Shown here: positions 46,409 through 58,349 of the stretch, one piece after another
Position numbering within the stretch: position 1 is the stretch's first letter
How the letters are laid out: each line of letters opens with the position of its first letter
NCBI GenBank assembly: GCA_026770025.1
Contig: JAMXDE010000041.1
Span: forward strand, 553,937 to 617,936
Length of the DNA: 64,000 nt
Direction: 5' to 3'
Source of the DNA: Craspedostauros australis
Lineage: Eukaryota > Bacillariophyta > Bacillariophyceae > Mastogloiales > Achnanthaceae
The notes under the pieces: generated by a model
The model's input: the letters and a program-made list of their open reading frames with translations, nothing else
The model's database searches: none
What the model was told of the DNA's origin: nothing
Position numbers and translations under genes: made by a program

Positions 46409-49400
46409 TCATTGTCTTCTGCCGGGAGAGCTGTCAGGAAGATCATAGCACGCTTCATCGCCCATCATGTCACAGCAGATCGTGGTGTTGCAGCAGACGC
46501 TGCAGCAATCACACGTAACGGCCGGTGGCTCACCATCATCGAATGGTAGGCATTGGGCTGAGTATTCACCGGCATTGCGTTGCTGCGTTGGATCTGTTGC
46601 GTTGCAAACAATCGAATTGATGTCGCCGGTGACACTGATGTTGACCATTGTCAAGAGTTCCAGATCGAGAGTTGCGGAGAGCTGATTGAGTTCCGTTGGG
46701 ATGGTACCAATAAAGTCGTTGTAGCCGAGGTAAAGCCTCCGAAGGTTGCTGAGTTTGCCAAGTTCGGATGGGATTTCTCCAAACATGACAGCTGATTCTG
46801 CGTATGAGTACGCACGAGTACGACAATGAGAGAAGGTGATTGTGATGATGTGAAATAGACGAAGGAGGTTGGCCATTGTGAGTTACGACCTGTCGTGGAC
46901 AAGCACCCAATGCTCATCAGCGACTTGGATAGGTCGATGAACTGATCGAGAGGAATGGGTTGAATATGCCAAGCACACATCAAACATGCGCCAAGCATGT
47001 ACCAAGCATGTACCAAACGAGTCCGTGCTCAGACGAGTATCGTGACTTACCCAGATCCAATCGAGTCAACTTTGTGAGCAACCCTATTTCTGATATCAGC
47101 GGTCCTTTGACTTCGTTCCCAGCTGTGTGAAACAAAATGTGGAGGTGCGAGCAATGTATGAACATTGTGTGAGGATGCCATCTGAGCCAGAACATGGAAC
47201 AAGACCGTCCGGTCACGGTGGATTGGAGTGTGTCTGCGGTATGCAATACACATGGATACTTCGATTGCTGAGATGCATACTTACAGAGATTGAGATGGCG
47301 CAGATCAGTGAGCAACCCCATCTCTGTCAACATGGAATTCTTCATTCCGTTGTTGGCTGGAGGTTGGGAATCAAATAGAATGGGTGAGTCAAGATGATGA
47401 AAACAGAGTGCCGAGGTGAGATAAAAGGAGGAAAGGTGAAAATCAGACGATTCATCTGCTCAATGCACACCAAGAGCGACACGAAGGACACAGAGTCCAT
47501 CAAAGCGATTAACAGAAGCATACGTATCACTGTGTGTGCGCACTACTCACGTGCGTTGATTTGATCCATGTTGACGCTTTCTCTGTGGTCGCAGCTGAGT
47601 CCTATCCAATTGCAGGTCTCAAGTTCGCTCAACCAACCATTTTTTACGATCCAATTTGGTCCATCATGTTGATAGTATAAAGCGATCATGATGTACCGCT
47701 CCAGCAACTTTTGTGCGGGGAGGGTTGGAAAGTTCAGCTTGGCGGGATCATCTTGGACCAACCACCACAGTGCACGATTGTACGGCGATTGGGGTTCGGA
47801 AACTGCAGCCGCTTGACTTTGCGTGATGTTGGGATATAGCAAGCCCACCAGAAGATCGTATCGTTCCAAAAGTAGCCGCTCTTCCTCTGTGGAGGGTGCT
47901 GATGATGGTGCCAACGATGGTGTCAACGTCGGCTGTTGAGATGGTTGCCATGACGGAGCATCTGATTGCGTAACGGACGGCCTTCCTGATGATAGGATTG
48001 GTGCTGTCGGACCGCCGGAATCACTTTCACCTGCCAGAAGTACAGCGATGATCACAACACCAGCAACGATGAAGACGAAAGCGATGCAACAAATCCATTG
48101 AGCCCGGCCCCGTTCCATCCCGCAAAGCGTATTGTGGTCGTCTTGCGATTCAATGGCTTCCGCAGTCACAATCATCATTTTAGATTGTCCGGGGCCTTGT
48201 ACAGCCGGAGTTTCCTCGTCGGTTGTCCTCGTTGTGACACCAGGAATTGTCGTGCTTTCGTCAAGACCATTCTCATTTCGAGCAGTTGTTGATGTTGCTG
48301 CAACGCTGAGCCGTGTGCTGCCATCGCCATGGCGCTCCAGATCTTGTCGCTTCTCCATCATCTGTTGCCGTTGCGCTTCGAGCTGTTGAGTACGTGCCTC
48401 CAGCTCCTGCAACCGCTCTCTGGCACGGATGGCTTCTGGCGACATGAAGTCATCGTCTCCGACTAAATGCCCTTCGACCATCTGCGTTTGTCCCCGCTTC
48501 ATGGATGGCATGTCACTACTATCGTCACCGTGAATATGGGCTGCAAAGGCGTCGTCGGATTGCGCTTCATCGTTCCAAGCATCGTCGGAACTATTGTAGT
48601 CATCATTGGATCTGCCTGTGCTGTTAAACCCAGCAACGCGGATAGCTCCTGGCCGATGCAAATCGAAGGAAGGTGCCTTGGACGGCGATGCAGGACCGGC
48701 CGCCGCTATCGCAGCAGAATGCATCGATGAAATGTGAGGTCGGGGTCCCGTTTCTATTTTTGTTCCTGCGTCTGGTTGCGTCGATGCCAATAGATGCGCT
48801 TGATGTGTTGTCGACGACACGTCCATTGCCATCCCATCTGCGTGATCGTCATACGCCACATCATACTTGTCCATGACATCTCTCATCATGGGCTTTTCCT
48901 GTTTCGCGTTCGGGTCCGACCGAAGAGAGGCAACCTTGGAGGGGTTGGGGTTCCCTTGCGTTGCAGCATGCAAACGCTCCTTGAGTAGCGATTTCGTCGG
49001 TATGTTGCCTTTGTTCGCTCCTGGTTTGGTCGCCAAACCTGTTTCATCCTTGATGTAATTTGGCATGACTGCTTCCCGTTTCGCTTGCGACATTCTATCG
49101 TCGGATGCCGCAGTATCCAACTGGCGTTGGGTTGGTGCTGACGTGAACTGCTTGCTGTGTGCCGACTCTGGAGCAGACGCAGACAGACTTGGCGGAGACG
49201 ATTGGAACCTTTGCTGCTGCTCCTTTGCGTGTTGTGAGTGCTGTGCATGGTGGACAGAAGTCGGTTGTTCTGCCACTGCTCCAACACGCGATGATCTCGC
49301 TCTGCGTCCATAGCTGGAGCTCGGTACAGTCACCAGCCCGCTCACGTCCCCAGACAGCGCCAATTTCGCAGCCGATTTTGCAGCTCGCATGGCAACCGAG

Positions 49401-49663
49401 TTTCGTGACGTCATCGTTCGATTGGTCGCCGATGATTGATTGAGAGGAGCGACTCTGTCTGCATCACCGTCGCCGCCATGATCTTGTTGACTATTTGCAT
49501 CGTACGCAACTCCTGCATTGGGTCGTCTCTGCCGCTGCACTTCGTTGAGCAACTCCAGCACCTCGTTGGGATCGTCTTGGACATCTTCCTCCTCCTCCTC
49601 GAAGCTGTCGTCCCTCGCTTGTCCGTGGTTGCTGGCGTTTCGGCGATGGTTGGGATCGCTCAT
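46409..49663 (-). CDS. Single-pass membrane LRR protein, gene B; four exons
   Basis: Minus-strand exons are 49663-47551, 47356-47285, 47122-47051 and 46797-46409, with the same splice sites as gene A; 2646 nt, 881 residues. Exons 2-4 are almost identical to gene A. Exon 1 differs by a few substitutions and small in-frame indels in the disordered region. Domain order: acidic N-terminus, coiled coil, transmembrane helix (WICCIAFVFIVAGVVIIAVLL), Pro/Ser stalk, LRR cap, LRRs encoded partly by two 72-nt exons, Cys-rich tail. It is convergent with the dead SNM1 copy B 152 bp away, as gene A is with copy A, so both genes were duplicated as a block. Confidence 0.85.
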
Positions 49664-51470
49664 GGTCCCAGTTCTTCATTCAATTCTATTCCACTCTGCT
49701 GTTTCTCGTTGTTGAGCTTGGTCCAACTCACCGACTTCTGCCAAACCTCTCTTTCGCGATACCTGTCGATCGATGGGCTCAGATCTGCGTTGATGCGTTC
49801 TTGTGGGTGGTCATCGCAGTCGCATTCTTTGTTGGTCTGTTGGGAGTGCCGCGAACACCATCACGAATTGTACGACCAACACTTGAGCTTTTCCCCTTCG
49901 ACTTTTTCTCACTCGTGACCAAATCTGTCTTGCGTTGTGTCTCTGACGGTTTCGAAACGTTATGACAATCCACAATCTGCCATGCAGGTAGGACGCACTA
50001 AGTTGTGAGGTTGGGTGAAGCGATTGTGTCCACATGAGCTGACTGCGTACCCACGTGCATCAAGAAGAGTGCGAGCTATAATACGATCTATGGAACCCGA
50101 GCACTTCCAATTCAACTCAAGACTGCTGTGCTGCCATCGTTCTGCACAAGAGCTGGCGATGGATGGCATCGCGAGGAAGCACAGCGAAAACGGTGCGGTC
50201 CTTGGCGAAGCCATTTGCGATACCACAGCTCATAGATCGTAGATCGTGTAATAGATCGTCGATCGTACGCAGTCCCATAGACTCTAAACTAAAAAGGAGA
50301 AAGAGAATTCTGTATCAACGGCATCAACGATTGAACTGCAAGTGTAGTACTCGGAGAGTGTCATGTACTCCACACGTGTTCCTCTGCTACGGAATGATTT
50401 GCGTCAAAGGACTTGTTGCAACACGCAACTACCGCACATCATGCCACAGCAGAGCGTCAGAGTACGACAACTGGCTGTCTGCACTCGTCCATGTGTTCAT
50501 GGAGATGCTGATGCGAACATCCAACGACAAGAATCATCCAAGAACCCAAAGTCATGACGCGTGTGGAGTAAAGTACTGTTATATATATATATATTCATAT
50601 TACACCGTTATGACCAGCACTTTGGGTTTTTCCACATCGCCGAAAGACTTTGTTCTGTGGATCGCCAAGGAGAGAAGAATCCGTTCTGTGGGCATCGTCA
50701 GAAACTGGACACTGTCAGATGACTGTTCGATCCTCGCTATGCCACCCATGTCTGCGATAATGCAGCACAAGTATTGGTGCATGTACGAGCTAGGCACATC
50801 AACTATTTTACTTTTGAACCAACAGTGTTCGTACGAGTACGAGTACGTTTTCATTCTCGCCACTGTGCTTGCCATCGGAGGTTGGTTTCCTTGTTGAGGA
50901 TCGCCACCAGGTTCGCATCGATGGATCCAAGACATGAGGTTGGAGTCTTTCGGGCGCTGCAAATGTCCAAACAAATGCCAGGCAACCACAGCGCAACTCG
51001 CAGACCACTCTGTTTTGGAATCGCCTTGACACCTTGATGAACTTGCATGTACTCGTAGCGCATGGGTACGAGTAGTCGACGAGGATCACACCCGCAGGCA
51101 TCAATCTGTTTCGAAATGATATTGTCTTGATTGCATGTGATGAGGAAAACATGAGACGAAAGCGAAATCAGTTCTCTGCATAGTCCCGAAAATGAGGGCG
51201 TGTGATGTGTTGGAGGTACTACTATGGTGAAAGTACTCTGCCATTAGCTCGTGACCATATCACGCAGCGAAAGTCACGATGTCACACCACTCGTCACATC
51301 CCGCGCACTCGTACCACACCATGCACACGACAAGCTCATGGTATTGACTGGAATCAATTCCGTCCCTCCAACACCGACAGTCGCTGTCTCATAAAATCAA
51401 TCGATGAACAGATTGAAAAGCAAACCATCACCAGCCAGCAACCACAACGACAACAACGACAACAGCAAAG
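49664..51470. other. Divergent spacer between LRR gene B and the secreted-protein gene
   Basis: No supported gene. A plus-strand frame of 244 codons at 50163-50897 has no domain and a biased composition, and spans an AT run (about 50580-50593). Its conservation at 58849-59583 only reflects the recent tandem duplication. Repeated TACGAGTA/TACTCGTA words occur at 50830-50847 and 51050-51076. CAACGA-rich 5' UTR precedes the ATG at 51471. Confidence 0.5.
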
Positions 51471-54106
51471 ATGTTCAACACCAAGGCAGCATTCGTGGCT
51501 TTCCTCGCCCTCGCCAATATGGCAACGACCAACGCCGTGCTCCGAGGCAGCAGGACTCTCTTGGATCCATCCGAAGAACTTCACGGCATGATGAAGAAGA
51601 CCCGCATCCTCAAGGGTGGCGTCGACGCCGCGAAGGCAGCCAAAAGCAACAAGGGTTTCAACGAGGTACCTGCTATCAACGACCCAGATGACATGGAAAC
51701 CTCTGCGCCAACCGCATTACCGACTGTGCCACCAACCGCCGCTCCGACGACCACCGACTCCACCGGTCCCCCTACCTCATCTCCCACAGATGAAGTGACC
51801 GGACCGCCAACGGGTCCTCCAACTGAGATGCCCTCAATGCCGCATGTCACCCAACCAACCTCTTCGCCGACTTCGCAGCCGACTTCGCAGCCAACCTCCC
51901 AGCCAACTCCTCTGCGCGCCTCCATGCCATCGGTTGCTCCAGCCCCCTTCGATTCCACCATCTCCGTTGTCTGCAAGCCGGATGGCACTACCTATCTCAC
52001 AACAGAAGAGCAAAGCGCCAAAACCATCATATGCAACTCCGCCAAGCCATCCTGCCGTGAGGCCGTGGCCGCCGTCAAGGGATCTATGGCATTGCAGAAC
52101 TTCTTCGCATGCGCAGGAGATCTCGGCGAAGGGGCGGCGCGCAAGCTATTCAGCAAGTACGCGTCAGATGACGTGCTCGCTGAGCAATTGACGCTCATTG
52201 CTGCCACCAAGACTGTGCTCGTCACGGAGCGACCGGGTGCGATGAAAGCGGCCTGCATGGACATCGCCACAATGCAGTCACCTTCCGTCGCCAATCCATG
52301 CTGCCAAGGATCCTCGGGATGCACCTCCGTCACTGGTTCTGCATCCGACTTTCCACCATTCATGACCGTCGCCATCACAGCATGTGTCGGCGACAGCGCA
52401 TGCAAGGACATGGGACCCAATGCTCTCATCATGGACTCTTCTTGCAATGGCGCGAGCGCATGCGAGTTGATGAACGAAAACGAAATCAACCCATCCATCA
52501 CAGGAGTCACCTTCGTTGGTGAGATGGCATGCACCAGCCCTAGATCTTGCGAGGGAGTGGGGCGTCGCTCTCATGGCGATGTGATCATCCAGACCGGTGC
52601 ATGCATTGGATCAGAAGCATGCAATGCAGCTGGACGCCGAGTTGTGCAGAAGGCACCATCATTTCGCTTCCGCAGCCACATCAACATCGGATCGAATGCC
52701 TGCGTTGGCAGCAACGCCTGCAAGGACGCCCACTCGACGGTGAATCATGGCACTGCGGGAAAGACTGGAGGAAGCTTGACAATTGGGGATGGTGGTTGTC
52801 CCGCTGACCGCTCCTGCGAGAAGATGGGCTTCAACGATCTGATGAAAACAGACATCATTGTTCCTGCTGGTGAATGTGCTGACGCTCTCAGCTGCAGGGG
52901 ATGCATGACGAAGAAGGAGTGCAGCTATGATGAAGTCTACTTCATCAGTGATGCTGGTGCGGCCTGTCCACATGGCGGAAGCGGAAGCAATTACAATCCC
53001 ACCGGTGATAAGATGGAAGATTACTGCGTTGCCAAGGACACCTTGCCCACAGATTGTCCAACTTTCTTTCCAACGCCTATTCCCACCATCTCTCAAGATC
53101 CCTCAGACTCACCGTCTGAGATGCCCTCAAAGACTCCCTCTGCCATCCCATCGGATATCCCGAGCTCATCGCCGTCAGAGGGTCCGTCACGAATTCCGTC
53201 AAATGGACCATCTGAGACACCGTCCAATCCACCATCCAATCCACCGTCCGAGATGCCGTCCAATCCACCATCCATCCCACCGTCCGATACACCGTCCGAG
53301 ATGCCGTCCAATCCACCATCCAGGTCACCATCCAACCCACCGTCCGAGATACCGTCCAGTCTACCATCCAGCCCACCATCCGATTCACCGTCCAGTCTAC
53401 CATCCAGGTCACCATCCAATCCACCATCCGAGATACCGTCCAATCCACCATCCAGTCTACCATCCATCCCACCATCCAGGTCACCATCCAATCCACCATC
53501 CGAGATACCGTCCAAGCCACCATCCATCTCACCATCCAGGTCACCATCCAATTCTCCGTCTGGCGTACCATCATCAATGCCAACAACCCTACCTGCACTG
53601 AAGGTTGGCTGTCTTGCAACTCCTGGAGATGCGGATTCAACGTTCCATGAAGTTCCTGGAATGGTCACATGTCCGACTATTCAAGGTCCGTGCGCAGACT
53701 TTGTTGCTGCAGTTGAGGCCTTGGATCCAAAGCAAGCCTCATGCTCAGGAGCATCTTCGGGTGCAATGGTGGTCCCTCTCCTGGGACTACTGATCTCGAG
53801 TCTGCTCAGGACGGCTTCATCGAAATCGCGAGTAACTCATTTTTTTCTGCTATAGCGTTGGCAACAGTGGCCAACGGTGGGCTCCTGTTCTCAGGCAGCG
53901 CAAGTGAGGTGAGAGAAGCATGCAATGATAGATGCTGCACATATCCAGGTTATTGTACGACCTCACCAAGCGATGGTTTGATATTTGTGACCGAAGGGGC
54001 CTGCAATGCCAGGCAGTCAGGTTGTTCCAATGCCAACCCATCCTCCATCCATTTTTCATCTGAAGTATTCCAGCTTGCCATGAAAAACTTAAACGAAGTG
54101 AGGTAA
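51471..54106 (+). CDS. Secreted Cys-rich protein with PT and PSxxPS spacers, copy 1 (frameshift near the 3' end)
   Basis: The ATG at 51471 starts a signal peptide (FLALANMATTNA). A Pro/Thr-rich stretch (51700-51930) follows, then a Cys-rich domain (51965-53060) with repeated pairs such as ACVGDSAC, SCNGASAC, ACIGSEAC and ACVGSNAC, and a long PSxxPS spacer (53100-53585). The open frame stops at 53855, but coding character moves to another frame at about 53731 and continues to 54106 with a second Cys-rich domain (CTTSPSDG, GACNARQSGC). Copy 2 has one more A in the run at 62412-62415 and keeps this frame. Copy 1 is therefore either truncated or carries a one-base error. Proteins like this in diatoms are probably wall or matrix components (inference). 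Confidence 0.75.
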
Positions 54107-55050
54107 ATCTACTCAGAATACGCACAACTTCATTTGTCGTACAATCTCGTTACTCGTTCATGTCGACTTTCCCCGATCGTCCTCGGTAAGGGCCAGCTCG
54201 TTGATTCTCGTGGACAGTGTCGGACGTACGAATACTGGTATGTTGTCCCGTTCAACGCTGACTCGCTTGCCTGTTGTACAAAGTAGAGCATGGTTGGCTT
54301 GAGCTACTCTCGGTGTATTGCGGTTGTTGCGACTAAAGCTGCTTCTCAACCGCTTCTCCCTCCATTCAGTGCATAGGATGAGATGGCATCACCGTCCATG
54401 GTGTGCTTCTCACCCATGGCGTGCTTCTCGCCCGTGGCGCAGCATCTTTGGACCTGGAGGGTGTTGTTCAGATCCTGTGCTCCTTCTCTTTCACCTTTCG
54501 CGTCCTGGACGGAACGTCATTTGCGTGCGGTTGGACAAACAAGAAAATCGAAGCACGGTCAGAAGGGGGTTGTGAGCGACATCGCCGTCCTATCGCTGCT
54601 ATCGTCGTCGCTGCCGTCCAATCTACTGGCGGTTGGACCGTATTCGCCATGCACCATTTGCCATTTGTTCCATTCACTTGTATGGTATGACGATTGAGCA
54701 ATGCGACGGGATGGGGATGGGGATGGGGTTGATCCTTTGATGCTGCACAAGCAGGACGGAGCCCGATCTGCTTCCACCTGTTGGGTAAGGCATGGACAAT
54801 CGCATGACAAGCGCAAGCGGAGAGGATCCGTAGACGGCAATAACGACCACGACGACGACCACGACGACGACCACGACGACGACCACGACGACGAGAAAAG
54901 CAACAGTGATGACACCGGTGCCGTCGAATAGGTCGGCAACCTTTTGGACCAATGCGATCGTCTTTACCACGACCTGCTTTCCTGTATTGCGGTCAAGCTG
55001 GTGCGTGTGGCTGCAAAGAGATGCGAATCTAAACGATACAAATCTGAATG
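54107..55050. other. Spacer with an ACG/ACC microsatellite
   Basis: No gene is supported. A (cacgacgac)n tract at about 54848-54892 creates spurious long frames on both strands, as do runs of gcttctcgcccgtgg-like repeats at 54400-54440. Confidence 0.5.
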
Positions 55051-58000
55051 TTAGTTTATGTCCTCTAAGTCACCACGAAGATCATTGAAACATCCCTCGT
55101 CTCCAATCATGTCGCAACAGATCACAGTGTTGCAACAGACATTGTAGCAGATGTTGCAGCAATCACACGCAATAGCTGGCAGCTCACTGCCGTGCGAAGG
55201 TAGACATTGAGCTGAGTATTCACCGATAGTCCGTTTCTGCGTTGGATCCGTTGCATTGCAAAGGATCGAATTGAGATTGCCGGTGACAGTGACATTCACC
55301 ATGGTGACGAGTTTCAGATCGAGATTTGCGGAGAGTTGATTGAGTTCAGTTGGGATGGTGCCAACAAAGCCGTTGTGGCTCAGTTGGAGCCTTCGGAGGC
55401 CGCTGAGCTTCCCAAGTTCCGAAGGAATCTCCCCAGTCATGACAGCCAATTCTGCAACGGTCCGGAGAGCTGTGGTGTTGGTGTTGGTTTTGGCGATGAT
55501 TTTGAAGAATGCGAAATAGAAGGAAGAAGTTGTGCTTTGTAAGTTGCAAGCTATCATACCACGCACACGAGTTCCACTCTACTATTCAATACTGAGTCAG
55601 CCGCAAGTAGAGCCTGGTAGGAATCCAGCGAATGTACATATTTTTGCAACTTACCAAGATCTAGTCGACCCAACTTTGTGAGTTGTCCTATTTCTGATAT
55701 CAACGGTCCTTTGATGCTGTTCCCGGCTATGCAACAACGAATGGATGTGCGAACAACGTGTGAGGATGCAGTCTGAGCACAAGCCAATATGTACGGGCAC
55801 GTTGGATTGGATCGCTTCGTTGGCATGTGAGTGTTGTTTTCTTCCTTTCTTTCTTTCAAAGCTGTTCGTCTCCCCTGAATCACAACGCCGCGACGAATGC
55901 AAGTGCACTCACAAAATTGATATTATAATACGTCCCATATCAATGAGCACCCCGATCTCGGTCAACATCCTATTCTTCAGTCCATTATTGACTGAAGGGT
56001 CGAAGTTCAACACACACAGAGACAGGCAGTAGAGTCATGTGGAAGTATGGTTCGCAGGTGCAATCACGATCAAGGGATGGTGGGGAGTTATGTGCAGCAA
56101 GGGTGGAGCGAATTGCCAGACGAGGGAGACGATGTGGTGAGGCAGAGTAGGCTGTTGCGCAAATCATCAAGTATGTAGCTCTGTGCAATCAGCGCCATCA
56201 TACAAACCATACATATGTGTAATCGTAAGCTGTTTTTTCACAGTATGTACCAATGGATCACTCACGTGCGTTGATTTGATCCAAGTTGGCGGCATTATCA
56301 TTTGTGCAACTGATTCCCAACCAAACAAAGGTCTCCAGTCCAGTCAACCAATCCTTGTTGAAGACCCAATTTGGTCCATCGTGCTGATAGTATAGAGCGA
56401 TCATGATGTACCGATGCACCGATGTACCGCTCCAGCAACTGTTGTGCGGGGAGGGTTGGAAAGTTCAGCTTGGCGGGATCATCTTGGACCAACCACCACA
56501 GTGCACGATTGTACGGCGATTGGGGTTCGGAAATCGCAGCCGCTTGGCTTTGCGTGATGTTGGGATATAGCAAGCCCACCAGAAGATCGTATCGTTCCAA
56601 AAGTAGCCGCTCTTCCTCTGTGGAGGGTGCTGATGATGGTGCCAACGATGGTGTCAACGTCGGCTGTTGAGATGGTTGCCATGACGGAGCATCTGATTGC
56701 GTAACGGACGGCCTTCCTGATGATAGGATTGGTGCTGTCGAACCGCCAGAATCACTTTCACCTGCCAGAAGTACAGCGATGATCACAACACCAGCAACGA
56801 TGAAGACGAAAGCGATGCAACAAATCCATTGAGCCCGGCCCCGTTCCATCCCGCAAAGCGTCTTGTGGTCGTCTTGCGATTCAATGGCTTCCGCAGTCAC
56901 AATCATCATTTTAGATTGTCCGGGGCCTTGTATAGCCGGAGTTTCCTCGTCGGTTGTCCTCGTTGTGACACCAGGAATTGTCGTGCTTTCGTCAAGACCA
57001 TTCTCATTTCGAGCAGTTGTTGATGTTGCTGCAACGCTGAGCGGTGCGCTCCCATCGCTATGGCGCTCCAGATCTTGTCGCTTCTCCATCATCTGTTGCC
57101 GTTGCGCTTCGAGCTGTTGAGTACGTGCCTCCAGCTCCTGCAACCGCTCTCTGGCACGGATGGCTTCTGGCGACATGAAGTCATCGTCTCCGACTAAATG
57201 CCCTTCGACCATCTGCGTTTGTCCCCGCTTCATGGATGGCATGTCACTACTATCGTCACCGTGAATATGGGCTGCAAAGGCGTCGTCGGATTGCGCTTCA
57301 TCGTTCCAAGCATCGTCGGAACTATTGTAGTCATCATTGGATCTGCCTGTGCTGTTAAACCCAGCAACGCGGATAGCTCCTGGCCGATGCAAATCGAAGG
57401 AAGGTGCCTTGGACGGCGATGCAGGACCGGCCGCCGCTATCGCAGCAGAATGCATCGATGAAATGTGAGGTCGGGGTCCCGTTTCTATTTTTGTTCCTGC
57501 TTCTGGTTGCGTCGATGCCAATAGATGCGCTTGATGTGTTGTCGACGACACGTCCATTGCCATCCCATCTGCGTGATCGTCATACGCCACATCATACTTG
57601 TCCATGACATCTCTCATCATGGGCTTTTCCTGTTTCGCGTTCGGGTCCGACCGAAGAGAGGCAACCTTGGATGGGTTGGGGTTCCCTTGCGTTGCAGCAT
57701 GCAAATGCTCCTTGAGTAGCGATTTCGTCGGTGTGTTGCTTTTGTTCGCTCCTGGTTTGGTCGCCAAACCTGTTTCATCCTTGATGCATTTTGGCATGAC
57801 TGCTTCCCGTTTCGCTTGCGACATTCTATCGTCGGATGCCGCAGTATCCAACTGGCGTTGGGTTGGTGCTGGCGCAGACAGACTTGGCGGAGAGGATTGG
57901 AACCTTTGCTGCTGCTCCTTTGCGTGCTCTGCGTGGCGGACAGAAGTCGGCTGTTCTGCCACTGCTCCAACACGCGATGATCTCGCTCTGCGTCCATAGC

Positions 58001-58349
58001 TGGAGCTCGGTACAGTCACCAGCCCGCTCACGTCCCCAGACAGCGCCAATTTCGCAGCCGATTTTGCAGCTCGCATGGCAACCGAGTTTCGTGACGTCAT
58101 CGTTCGATTGGTCGCCGATGATTGATTGAGAGGAGCGACTCTGTCTGCATCACCGTCGCCGCCATGATCTTGTTGACTATTTGCATCGTACGCAACTCCT
58201 GCATTGGGTCGTCTCTGCCGCTGCACTTCGTTGAGCAACTCCAGCACCTCGTTGGGATCGTCTTGGACATCTTCCTCCTCCTCCTCGAAGCTGTCGTCCC
58301 TCGCTTGTCCGTGGTTGCTGGCGTTTCGGCGATGGTTGGGATCGCTCAT
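55051..58349 (-). pseudogene. LRR gene C: chimeric, frameshifted at the duplication junction
   Basis: Minus strand. Exon 1 (58349-56266) is nearly identical to gene B until about 56420, where it changes abruptly to a diverged LRR-cap sequence. At that point 16 extra bases (atgcaccgatgtaccg, a partial repeat of gatgtaccg) shift the frame. The ATG frame then ends at 56298 instead of joining exon 2; the expected sequence (NWVFNKDWLTGLETF) is readable in the next frame. Exon 2 (55991-55913) is 79 nt rather than 72 and poorly LRR-like. Exon 3 (55726-55655) and exon 4 (55451-55051) are good LRR exons, clearly diverged from A and B (SELGKLSGLRRLQLSHN) and end in a Cys-rich tail. Two in-frame deletions shorten the disordered region. 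Probably non-functional as read. Confidence 0.8.

Noticed and set aside
50163-50897. 244-codon plus-strand frame, identical at 58849-59583
   Set aside because: No domain, odd composition including an AT microsatellite, and identity is explained by recent tandem duplication, not selection.
53077-53668. Antisense frames rich in DGG and MVDW repeats
   Set aside because: They are the complement of the PSxxPS repeat; the plus strand has signal peptide and Cys domains.
54701-54931. Asp/His-rich frame (DHDDDHDDDHDD)
   Set aside because: It is translation of a trinucleotide-like microsatellite.
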